From Bacteroidales bacterium (GTDB lineage Bacteria; Bacteroidota; Bacteroidia; Bacteroidales; PUMT01): a stretch of 6,668 nucleotides of DNA. Shown in pieces: positions 1 to 6,165 of the stretch. The stretch is taken from the NCBI GenBank assembly GCA_007132365.1, contig SLOS01000098.1:1-6668 (forward strand). Reading direction: 5' to 3'. The notes beneath the pieces were generated by a model that did not search any database, had not been told where the DNA came from, and saw nothing but the letters and a program-made list of their open reading frames with translations. The first letter of the stretch is position 1. Each line of letters begins with the position of its first letter. The translations under genes were made by a program, and so were the position numbers.

Positions 1-383
1 ACTGCGCCAGGGTAATGGGTTTCGAGTATGTGCCTGAAGCAGTTGAGGATGCAAGATTCAATGCAGAATTCAACAATATTGAAAACACCAGTTTTTATTC
101 CGGTGATATTAAGGATCTGCTTACGCCAGGTTTTGCAGTGCAGAATGGGAAGCCCCATACCATTATAACCGACCCGCCGAGAACCGGGATGCATCAGGAG
201 GTGATTGACAGGATCCTGGAGATAACACCAGCGAAGATTGTTTACGTAAGCTGCAATTCTGCCACCCAGGCGCGGGATATTACGTTGCTTGATGCCGGAT
301 ACCGTATAGAGAGAATGCGTGCGGTGGATATGTTCCCGCACACTCATCATATTGAGAATGTAGCGTTGCTGGTTAAGAGATAA
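1..383 (+). CDS. rlmD: C-terminal part of a TrmA/RlmD-family RNA uracil-C5 methyltransferase (5' truncated by window edge)
   Basis: This is the SAM-dependent catalytic end of an enzyme that makes 5-methyluridine in RNA, most likely 23S rRNA. The first full codon in the window is at 3, and the frame is open to the left edge, so the ATG at 15 is internal and about 126 residues remain. Visible motifs, counted from the ATG at 15, are the SAM-binding strand GFEYVPEAVEDA (2-13), DPPR (53-56), the SCNSATQARD loop with the presumed nucleophile Cys80 (codon 252-254), and HHIENV (111-116) with Glu114 as the probable proton-abstracting base. These match the conserved C-terminal motifs of TrmA, RlmD (RumA) and RlmCD. 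The missing N-terminus would hold the TRAM domain and any Fe-S cysteines, so the choice between these subfamilies is inferred. RlmD is the usual Bacteroidota label. The gene ends in TAA and converges on the flavodoxin gene 76 bp away. Confidence 0.9.
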   Translation, partial: CARVMGFEYVPEAVEDARFNAEFNNIENTSFYSGDIKDLLTPGFAVQNGKPHTIITDPPRTGMHQEVIDRILEITPAKIVYVSCNSATQARDITLLDAGYRIERMRAVDMFPHTHHIENVALLVKR

Positions 384-398
384 AGTTCAGATCTGTCT

Positions 399-414
399 GT
401 GCCTGATACGGCAT
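399..414. terminator. Weak hairpin between convergent genes, possible terminator
   Basis: The sequence TGCC-TGATAC-GGCA (400-413) can form a 4-bp stem, extended to 5 bp by one G-T pair. It lies in the 76-bp gap between the converging methyltransferase and flavodoxin genes. A bidirectional terminator would be expected here, but the stem is short and no clear T-run follows on either strand. The call rests mainly on position. Confidence 0.15.
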
Positions 415-459
415 TAATGTTGCTGTTAAAAGTTCTGGCGGTATTGTCCTGAAATGGTT

Positions 460-948
460 CTATGATTTGTCAAGGTGAAATATAACCCTTCCGAATCCCT
501 CTATCGCTTTCAGGTTCATCGTTGAGATGCTTTTATCTATACCGGCAGCCTTCATTATCAGTGTCTTTTCATGGTTATTCATTTTGTCAAAATTGAATTC
601 GCCACCGAACAGCCCCTTTGCAACAGAATGGCTCCTGAGTTTCTCGCAGTATGCATCATTAAATTGCTGCACTGCTTTTTCCCCTTCAGACATATGGCAA
701 AGATAGAGTCCAAGCCTTTTGGTCAGAAGCTCACTCTTGTTTTCATTGCAGAACTTTCTGATCTTACCCTGTATCTGCCCCATATGTACTGAGCCTCCTA
801 CGATTACGGTGCTGTATTTATCGAGTGAGGGTGCAGGATGGTTCCGGAGGTTTACAAGGTCCACTTTTACCCATGACATTTCTGCGAGTATTTTTGCGGC
901 TTTTTCGGTACAGCCATGAAGTGACATATAGATAATTACCGCCGGCAT
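460..948 (-). CDS. Flavodoxin-domain protein, HemG-like (menaquinone-dependent protoporphyrinogen IX dehydrogenase family)
   Basis: This 162-aa single-domain flavodoxin-fold protein resembles HemG, which uses FMN to pass electrons from protoporphyrinogen IX to menaquinone at the inner membrane. The first strand (AVIIYMS) leads into an FMN-phosphate loop, SLHGCTEKAA (residues 9-18). The segment TVIVGGSVHMGQIQGKIRKF (47-66) aligns by eye with the E. coli HemG region VVIGASIRYGHYHSAFQEF. The tail FNFDKMNNHEKTLIMKAAG (118-136) corresponds to the HemG segment with the RYRWYDRFMIKLIMKMSGG pattern. The length is slightly below E. coli HemG (about 180 aa). The ATG at 946-948 is preceded by an A-run (CAGAAAAAAACA) and no Shine-Dalgarno. 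The stop is TAG. No other haem gene is in view, so it could equally be a general flavodoxin-type oxidoreductase. Fold and family are fairly sure; the haem role is an inference. Confidence 0.8.
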   Translation of the reverse strand: MPAVIIYMSLHGCTEKAAKILAEMSWVKVDLVNLRNHPAPSLDKYSTVIVGGSVHMGQIQGKIRKFCNENKSELLTKRLGLYLCHMSEGEKAVQQFNDAYCEKLRSHSVAKGLFGGEFNFDKMNNHEKTLIMKAAGIDKSISTMNLKAIEGFGRVIFHLDKS

Positions 949-1190
949 TGTTTTTTTCTGTTTTATATACGGGGATTTATTTTACTGGTCTGAAACGTTA
1001 TTGTAAAGGTTTTTCGGGCAATTATAATTAATGAACAGCACATGTAAAACATTAAACCGGTTATCTTGTTTAAAATAAATTTGTTTAATACGTATTAATT
1101 TGTAATTTGTGTATATATTTCTGTTTCTCACAGGTGTTTCTGTTTCGCATAAGTATTTTTATTTTACCATGTACCTCTATTTCCCATAAT
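949..1190. other. A/T-rich divergent intergenic region (242 bp)
   Basis: This gap separates the divergent flavodoxin (-) and small unknown (+) genes and must hold promoters for both. It contains a run of seven T at 951-957 (the A-rich leader of the flavodoxin mRNA), a direct repeat TTGTTTAA at 1066-1073 and 1081-1088, and a perfect TAnnTTTG element at 1076-1083. An open frame continues upstream of the small gene from a TTG at 1107, but that stretch looks like translated A/T-rich leader. No RNA gene or riboswitch was recognised. Confidence 0.6.
1066..1110 (+). promoter_or_regulatory. Candidate Bacteroidota-type promoter region for the 95-aa protein gene
   Basis: TAAATTTG at 1076-1083 matches the Bacteroidota -7 consensus TAnnTTTG exactly. 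Near-matches follow at 1095-1102 (TTAATTTG) and 1103-1109 (TAATTTG, one base short). TTTG at 1080-1083 lies 18 bp before the last of these (counted to 1102) and could act as its -33 box. No single pair fits both box sequence and spacing perfectly, so the active promoter is uncertain. The leader to the ATG at 1191 would be roughly 75-110 nt. Confidence 0.25.
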
Positions 1191-1478
1191 ATGTCCAGCC
1201 GCAGGAAACTGAAAAAAGATGTTAACAATCTTTGTTACGAGGTAATTAACGAATGTTTTACCTTTCTGGATCATTCACCTTCACTTAACCAGGAAAATGT
1301 GCAGGTAATAATTGCTGATGCGGTTGAACTGCGCAATGATTTAATTTACAGGATTAATCATTCCGGGCATGAAGGCTCTTCTTCTCGTCCTGTTAAGGCT
1401 TATTACAGGCAGATCCGGGAAGAGCTTTTTGAGAATACCATAAGGTTTATTGAACGTCTGAACAGCCTGCCCAGGTAA
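1191..1478 (+). CDS. Small basic helical protein of unknown function (95 aa)
   Basis: I do not recognise a named family, although short proteins opening with an (S/N)RRxLKKD-type segment are, from memory, common in Bacteroidota genomes as conserved hypotheticals. The 95-aa product starts MSSRRKLKKDVNNLCYEV and reads as mostly helical. It has a basic N-terminus, a central stretch rich in E, D, N and V (NQENVQVIIADAVELRNDLI), a polar linker (HSGHEGSSSR), and a final charged helix (YRQIREELFENTIRFIERL). No signal peptide or membrane segment is present, so it is probably cytosolic. I chose the ATG at 1191 over the in-frame TTG at 1107, because the extra 28 residues are hydrophobic and Cys/Phe-rich, as expected from translated A/T-rich leader. 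No Shine-Dalgarno is seen. The TAA stop lies 17 bp from the stop of the converging operon. Confidence 0.7.
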   Translation: MSSRRKLKKDVNNLCYEVINECFTFLDHSPSLNQENVQVIIADAVELRNDLIYRINHSGHEGSSSRPVKAYYRQIREELFENTIRFIERLNSLPR

Positions 1479-1495
1479 CAGTAGTAAAACGTAAT

Positions 1496-2890
1496 CTAAC
1501 GGGATGACCTCCTTCTGATCGTTTCATCGATTTCCCTGAAGTAACTGCTCTCCATCCTTCTTGCAGCCTGCCTGTATGCTTCCTCTCCGGCTCGCCCGGC
1601 TTCAAAATGGGAGCCACGGAACCCCTCCAGTTCACGATGATAAATTGTGGCGCCTCCGGGCAGTTCAACCGAAATGGTTCCTGTCAGCAGCGCACTCCTG
1701 TAGGTTCCCGTTTCTCCCGTTGCAGATGCTGAGGCGGTTATCCTGACTATGTAATCAGCCTTAGAGGAGTTATCATCAAAAAGGTATCCTGCCTCAACTG
1801 CACTTTTCCGGAAAACCTCTCCCAGGGAGCCGTGGGAAAGCTCATGTCCCATATTATCTTCTCTGGCGACCAGCATGATTACCGGTGGCAGAATATTGAT
1901 CCTTACAGCTCCCTCAGGTGGGCCGAAACGTGTGATCAGCCTTCTTATGACAGGATCGGCAGAGGCCTCTGCAACCAAGGCTTCCATATCCGCTCTTACG
2001 GTGAATGTTTCAAAAGGTCCGGAGGATCTGACAATATCAATTCCAAAACCGGTACTTCCGTCTCTTCCTGTACGGGCACGGTTATTCCTTATCGGCCTTT
2101 CAGAATAAGTGGCGACCACCGGAAAGTCCGCGACCGGTTCGCCGGTTTGATCCAGTACCTTGAATTTAAGGAGTGAGGAGGGCACTTCATGCCCGGTTTT
2201 TATTTCAAGAGTTGGATGTTCCGGTATTATATCAATCCTGGAGATAGTTGAGGAGAGCTCATTGAATATTTCGCTGCCTAATTGAATGTCGTTTCCCCTG
2301 AATTCAACAGGCAGGGGGTCATCAAAATAATTTTTTATTGCCTCCATGGAACTAATGAGCTGAACCAGGCTGTTGCGAATCTGACCATCATCCCGGCTCC
2401 TCAGTGCATTTTCAAGGTAACCGGCGGAAAGTCTGGCAGCATCGTTCTTTCTCCTTTCTGATATTTCCCGGTGCCTGGCTACCGGGAGCCTGTAATATAT
2501 CCAGTAGTTTTCCTGATCTTCCCACGTGTCTGTAAGCTCATATCCCTTAAGCACCTCCTGTGTCCTGGCCTGTATTGTTGATGTATAATCCTCCCTGAAT
2601 CCCAGTTGTGATTCAAAAGCATGCAGGACTGAGTTGGATGATATGGTTACCGATATTTCACCTGCAAGGTCGGCCATGGCATTCTGCCTGGCTGTTTGCT
2701 GATATTGATGAATATTCCGGGTTTTCTGTGCCCAGCCGATACCAATATAATATCCCGGCAATACGGGACGGCTCCTTACCCAGTCCGGCTGTGGTGATGA
2801 AGGTTCTGATACGGTCCGTCCGGGCCCGCATCCCTGAAAAATCATCAGAAGAGAGAGAAGCCACGCATATTTAAGATCAGGTAAACTCAT
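1496..2890 (-). CDS. LPP20-like lipoprotein with Ig-like middle and alpha/beta C-terminal domain (464 aa)
   Basis: This is a probable lipoprotein of the outer membrane or periplasm. A signal peptide (residues 1-20, hydrophobic WLLSLLMIF) ends in FQGC, with Cys21 the likely lipidated residue; Phe at -3 is a loose lipobox. An LPP20-like domain covers about 35-140: PDWV near 36, GYYIGIGWA (47-54), then a helix with ARQNAMADLAGEISV (67-81), and a closing strand ENYWIYYRLPVARHREI (127-143). A helical stretch (144-220) follows. Next comes an Ig-like segment (about 238-300) with the pattern FKVLDQTGEPVADFPVVATY and a turn TGRDGSTGFGI. The last part (about 330-455) has PPVIMLVARE, a helix, AGYLFDD, and ADYIVRITASASATGE, resembling TolB-N/FlgT-type alpha/beta domains. 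That last assignment is an inference from pattern. The start ATG overlaps the upstream gene's stop (ATGA), so translation is probably coupled. It is the last gene of the operon and has no visible terminator. Confidence 0.82.
   Translation of the reverse strand: MSLPDLKYAWLLSLLMIFQGCGPGRTVSEPSSPQPDWVRSRPVLPGYYIGIGWAQKTRNIHQYQQTARQNAMADLAGEISVTISSNSVLHAFESQLGFREDYTSTIQARTQEVLKGYELTDTWEDQENYWIYYRLPVARHREISERRKNDAARLSAGYLENALRSRDDGQIRNSLVQLISSMEAIKNYFDDPLPVEFRGNDIQLGSEIFNELSSTISRIDIIPEHPTLEIKTGHEVPSSLLKFKVLDQTGEPVADFPVVATYSERPIRNNRARTGRDGSTGFGIDIVRSSGPFETFTVRADMEALVAEASADPVIRRLITRFGPPEGAVRINILPPVIMLVAREDNMGHELSHGSLGEVFRKSAVEAGYLFDDNSSKADYIVRITASASATGETGTYRSALLTGTISVELPGGATIYHRELEGFRGSHFEAGRAGEEAYRQAARRMESSYFREIDETIRRRSSR
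2887..2890 (-). promoter_or_regulatory. ATGA stop-start overlap (translational coupling)
   Basis: The TGA stop of the TPR/CsgG-like gene (2887-2889) and the ATG of the LPP20-like gene (2888-2890) share bases as ATGA on the minus strand. This is typical of translationally coupled genes whose products are made in linked amounts, and it supports a joint role for the two lipoproteins. Confidence 0.85.
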
Positions 2891-4287
2891 TGCTCAGGAT
2901 TATATTCATTTACAGCCTCACTAACTGCCAGCGCTATACCCCCGGTAAGTTCGCTGCGCAACATATCGGCAGTTTTTATATCCTGTCTTGCCCCGAACAG
3001 GTTCTGCATTTCCCTTATCTGTTTGGGCTCATCACGGATATTATCTTTTGGCGAATCCCTGTCAATGTATTCCCAGTGCCCCGGTACAAGGTTCTCCGTC
3101 TCGCCTTCAAAAACTGCATAATGAACCTGGTCGCCGGGACTGAGCTCAGCAACTCCCGATACCAGCACGGCACCGGTTTCCGTTGAGCTGAGCTGATAAT
3201 GAAATGTGCCTGAAGCCTTGTTTTCTCTCCGGTACTCATAAAAGGTAACCTTATGGTAAATGGTTTTCGACGATTTTTCCCTTGTCACGTTATCTTCAAT
3301 TTCGATAACCTCTTTAAGGTACGCTTTTCTTTCAGTGCGCTGCAAACGGCCTTCGCGGACTTCAAAGGATGTAAGTTTACCTGTCAGCAAGGCCTTTACA
3401 GCCATCAGCCGGCCGAATTTCATCTCACTCCCCAGCCGTGCTGCCACTTCCTGTTCCCTCAGAAATGCATCCAGGTTCCGGTCATCCACTATCTGTATGA
3501 AAGGGTTATTCATGTTGCTTAATTCTGCGGCAATGCGGCTTTTGATTATGTTATGCGCATTTCTCAGCCTTGTAGTGTTCTCAAATTCTGCTATGGCAAT
3601 TGTGAGCATACCTTTTGACAGGGCATCGTCACGCAACTCCCCTGCATCTTTGTATGAACCGTGATTATCAATAAGATTACTGAATGTTTGGTAAGCTCTC
3701 CTGTAAAAGCCACTTCTCAGCTGGTTCACTCCCACACGGTACAGCGGTTCGCTCCTCGTTATTCTCAAATATTGACTCAGGTCATGGTAAGAGGGGTCGA
3801 TTCTTAAAATCTCCGAAAACATTGATTCGGCCAGGCTGAAATTTTCCTCATCAAGCAGCAGCCGTGCCTCTTCAAAAACACTGTCCAGAAACCTTGGTCT
3901 GGCTTCCTCATAATGTGAAGCAGCCTGTGGCGGCATGGCAAGTTCTATACCTGTTGCCCCGATCCTTTGCTGGTATTCAAGGGCATCCAGATATTTATAG
4001 ACAGTTTCCCTGTCATTACCTGAAAACCATGCCTGGCTTACAAGTTCAGCCTTTGAATCCAGGGTTCTCTGACCGGTTCTTCTTAGTCCGGTCGCTGCTT
4101 CAATATTGTTGGGGTTCGCCCTGAAGGAGCGAAGGTAATTCTCCGCAGCAATTTCGTACAGGCCCTCCTCTTCCAGCTTCTGTGCCTGCCTTGCCATTCT
4201 CTTTGATGTACACGCTTGTACCCCGATAACGATAACAAGCAGCAGTAAAACCGGGACATACGATATATTTCTGACTGATTTTTGCAC
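2887..4287 (-). CDS. Lipoprotein with TPR repeats and a CsgG/FlgO/LpoB-like domain (466 aa)
   Basis: This is a probable envelope scaffold lipoprotein. The signal peptide (1-25) has a long hydrophobic core VPVLLLLVIVIGVQAC, and Cys26 sits in a fair lipobox (VQAC). TPR-like helical hairpins are seen at about 33-66 (EEEGLYEIAAENYLRSFRANP), 137-170 (ENFSLAESMFSEILRIDPSY) and 183-215. A CsgG/LpoB/FlgO-like alpha/beta domain follows (about 227-390): TIAIAEFENTT (229-239), IIKSRIAAEL (247-256), FIQIVDDRNLDAFLREQEV (263-281), and ALLTGKLTSFEV (299-310), the usual order of strands and helices in that fold. The start is GTG at 4285-4287. No ATG or TTG occurs between it and the signal peptide's end, and an in-frame TAA lies at 4294-4296. 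The gene is 60 bp after the GH9 gene, with no promoter seen between, and overlaps the next gene by 4 bp. The CsgG-like fold is an inference from pattern; oligomer or pore formation is not shown. Confidence 0.83.
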   Translation of the reverse strand: MQKSVRNISYVPVLLLLVIVIGVQACTSKRMARQAQKLEEEGLYEIAAENYLRSFRANPNNIEAATGLRRTGQRTLDSKAELVSQAWFSGNDRETVYKYLDALEYQQRIGATGIELAMPPQAASHYEEARPRFLDSVFEEARLLLDEENFSLAESMFSEILRIDPSYHDLSQYLRITRSEPLYRVGVNQLRSGFYRRAYQTFSNLIDNHGSYKDAGELRDDALSKGMLTIAIAEFENTTRLRNAHNIIKSRIAAELSNMNNPFIQIVDDRNLDAFLREQEVAARLGSEMKFGRLMAVKALLTGKLTSFEVREGRLQRTERKAYLKEVIEIEDNVTREKSSKTIYHKVTFYEYRRENKASGTFHYQLSSTETGAVLVSGVAELSPGDQVHYAVFEGETENLVPGHWEYIDRDSPKDNIRDEPKQIREMQNLFGARQDIKTADMLRSELTGGIALAVSEAVNEYNPEQ

Positions 4288-4347
4288 TGGAATTTATTTT
4301 TTTGTTTTATTCATTAATTGCCGGTCCGCCAACGGCAGCCGGACAGA
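4288..4347 (-). other. Intergenic leader with GC-rich inverted repeats and an in-frame mini-ORF
   Basis: These 60 bp separate the GH9 stop from the GTG of the TPR/CsgG-like gene. Two GC-rich 5-bp inverted repeats overlap: TGCCG/CGGCA (4319-4323 with 4333-4337) and GTCCG/CGGAC (4324-4328 with 4340-4344). They cannot both form at once. In the mRNA an A-rich stretch follows, not a U-run, so this is not an intrinsic terminator. A six-codon ATG...TAA frame (MNKTKK, 4294-4314) precedes the GTG in the same frame. No TAnnTTTG box is present, which favours read-through from upstream. Confidence 0.4.
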
Positions 4348-6114
4348 TCATGGCACAACATATTCAGAATAACCTGCATCAAACTGCAATGCTTCTATCG
4401 CCCCTGAAAGATAGACCAGGGGTGCATTCCAGTTTATTGCAACTTCATTTGATGCATACGAGCACCAGTCGTCGACATACGATTCATCAGGGATATCGGA
4501 CGGATAATCACAACCGTCCTGTTGTCCGGGATTGGGCCCTCCCGCAAGCAGCCCCGGCACCGGATCCGGAAGCGCATCTGCATCCGATGGCCTGTGATGA
4601 ATGTGCATGGGCGTTCTGTAACCGTATCCTGTGACAAAAGAGTATCCTGTTGCATTTCGTCCCAGAAGATAATCCATGTTGTGCAGCGCTCCGTCGAGAT
4701 AATTCCTGTTGCCTGTTATATGGTATGCATTGATAAGCGCAATACCCTGGTTGGCCGCCACTGAATTGCTGCCCCATACAAAGTCCCTGCGCGATTTGCC
4801 CATAACGGCATGGTAAGGCTGATGCTCAAGGCTGTCAATAAGTTCATCGGCAAACCTGGTGAGCCTGATTTTTATGATCTCGATATACCCGGAAGCAAAT
4901 TGGGGCAGGTTATCACTGTGCCTGAGCAGCGAATAGTATGCCAGGAGCCTGACCTGGTTCCAGGACGGTAAAGGCATGCCGGTATCAGGAAAAAGGTTGA
5001 CCGCCTTGAAGTATGTCTCGTTTTGAGTTGTAATGAAAAGTTCCGATGCTGCCCACTTGAATTCATCACTTACATTGACGTCTCCATAAGCCCCGGTAAC
5101 AATACCGGGATCATAGAGCTTGTTCATCTCGTTCTGCCTGTATAATATATCAGGATTTTCAATGGCCCACTCCCATGCAAACTCAGCTGCCCTGAGGCAT
5201 GAATCCGCCAGTCCCGGAACCAACTGTTCAAAATCCCGGAAAACTCTTGATGCCTGTGCCATAACAGCAGTAAAGTTCAAAGCCGCTGCAGTGCTCTTCT
5301 GAACAACGTAACGCTGCTTTACAGCCTCTGCAGGCATGAGCCTGCCTTCAAAACCTGCCGTTGTAAGCTTATGATATACACCTCCGTCATGAGGATCCTG
5401 CATTTTTATCATCCACCGGAGGTTCCAAAGAAGCTCGTTCAGTATATCGGGCAGACCGTTGCCGCTTTCGGGGATATTGACATCAAGGTCGCTGTAATAA
5501 TCGGGGAAATCTTCCCATGCAGAGAACATGGTGCCCATGGTAATGCCGCTGTTTACAACGTACTTATTATAGTCCCCGGCATCATACCATCCTTTGGGTG
5601 CTGATATTATAGTGCCCTCGGGCCTGTTTTCTCCGGCAGCAGAGGCATGCACCATGACAAGTGTGTCAGGATGACCGGCCGGCCTGCTCCAGGGGCCTGC
5701 AAATTCAAATTGCAACGGGACCGACATTCTCTGGAAATAGTAGGATTTCAGCGAAGTTTCTGCCAGTCTCGAATGAACAAGGGAACCGATCTCAAAAGGC
5801 CACGAATAACCCAGTCCGTGTACTGCAACTACATAATTCCCCGAAAGGGTAAAGTCAGAAAAATCTGCAATCCATGTCTCTGCCGGTGAATATGGCGCGG
5901 ACTTAGGGCCGCTGGTAGCTCCTGCAAACAGGGTGTCGGAAAGATCCGGTGTGGTGATATAAAATTTATCTGCCTTAAAACCCTTTATTGCCGCTACTTT
6001 GGGTGCATTCGGATAATAACCTCCCTGGTTTATCAGGATCTGTTCAGTGCGTCTCTGCGAAAAACCTGTAATCGGGATCAGGCCAATAAAGAATATAACA
6101 ATTGCTCTTAACAT
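4348..6114 (-). CDS. Secreted glycoside hydrolase family 9 enzyme with N-terminal CelD_N Ig-like domain (588 aa)
   Basis: GH9 enzymes cleave beta-glycosidic bonds, classically beta-1,4-glucans, with inversion. Numbered from the ATG at 6114, a signal peptide (1-19, LRAIVIFFIGLIPITGFS) is likely cut before Gln20. It lacks a lipobox, so the product should be released to the periplasm or beyond. A CelD_N Ig-like domain spans about 25-110 (LINQGGYYPNAPKVA). The (alpha/alpha)6 catalytic domain runs from about 114 to 578. It has GWYDAGDYNKYV with Asp178 and Asp181 (base), the HIHHRPS motif with His507, and YVDDWCSYASNEVAINWNAP with Asp548 and acid Glu557. All catalytic positions are intact. There is no carbohydrate-binding module, dockerin or type IX sorting tail. 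I prefer the ATG to the in-frame TTG at 6141 because it gives a standard signal peptide. The gene lies inside an LPP20/CsgG lipoprotein operon with no SusC/D genes in view, so its substrate may be an envelope or matrix polysaccharide. That is an inference. Confidence 0.93.
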   Translation of the reverse strand: MLRAIVIFFIGLIPITGFSQRRTEQILINQGGYYPNAPKVAAIKGFKADKFYITTPDLSDTLFAGATSGPKSAPYSPAETWIADFSDFTLSGNYVVAVHGLGYSWPFEIGSLVHSRLAETSLKSYYFQRMSVPLQFEFAGPWSRPAGHPDTLVMVHASAAGENRPEGTIISAPKGWYDAGDYNKYVVNSGITMGTMFSAWEDFPDYYSDLDVNIPESGNGLPDILNELLWNLRWMIKMQDPHDGGVYHKLTTAGFEGRLMPAEAVKQRYVVQKSTAAALNFTAVMAQASRVFRDFEQLVPGLADSCLRAAEFAWEWAIENPDILYRQNEMNKLYDPGIVTGAYGDVNVSDEFKWAASELFITTQNETYFKAVNLFPDTGMPLPSWNQVRLLAYYSLLRHSDNLPQFASGYIEIIKIRLTRFADELIDSLEHQPYHAVMGKSRRDFVWGSNSVAANQGIALINAYHITGNRNYLDGALHNMDYLLGRNATGYSFVTGYGYRTPMHIHHRPSDADALPDPVPGLLAGGPNPGQQDGCDYPSDIPDESYVDDWCSYASNEVAINWNAPLVYLSGAIEALQFDAGYSEYVVP

Positions 6115-6123
6115 CAGACTATG

Positions 6124-6131
6124 CAAATTTA
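6124..6131 (-). promoter_or_regulatory. TAAATTTG, possible -7 box just upstream of the GH9 start
   Basis: The minus strand reads TAAATTTG, an exact TAnnTTTG match, ending 9 bp before the ATG at 6114. Transcription from it would begin only a few bases before the start codon. No clear TTG -33 box lies at the right distance (a TTTC is near, and the nearest TTTG is 7 bp away), so this may be chance in A/T-rich DNA. Confidence 0.2.
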
Positions 6132-6165
6132 TTGACTGCAAAACGCCGGGAAATGGGAATAACCA

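Noticed and set aside
1107..1190. N-terminal extension of the 95-aa protein from a TTG at 1107
   Set aside because: The extra 28 residues are Cys/Phe/Ile-rich, as expected from A/T-rich noncoding DNA. An ATG at 1191 opens a basic, helical N-terminus that looks like the real start.
1479..1495. Terminator in the 17-bp gap between the convergent small gene and the operon
   Set aside because: No inverted repeat with a T-run is visible in the gap or just beyond either stop codon.
3253..3664. Overlapping plus-strand open frames inside the TPR/CsgG-like gene
   Set aside because: Two different frames are open over the same stretch, neither has recognisable motifs, and the minus frame encodes the CsgG-like domain.
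4294..4307. T-rich run on the plus strand as an intrinsic terminator
   Set aside because: The T-run precedes the GC-rich stems on the plus strand and is an A-run in the minus-strand transcript, so the hairpin plus U-run order is wrong on both strands.
4302..4634. Plus-strand open frame across the end of the GH9 gene
   Set aside because: It is antisense to the GH9 catalytic C-terminus, whose conserved motifs fix the true frame; composition is His/Pro/Arg-rich and unlike a known protein.
6115..6141. GH9 start at TTG 6141
   Set aside because: TTG would add nine polar residues before a signal peptide that is already standard from the ATG at 6114.
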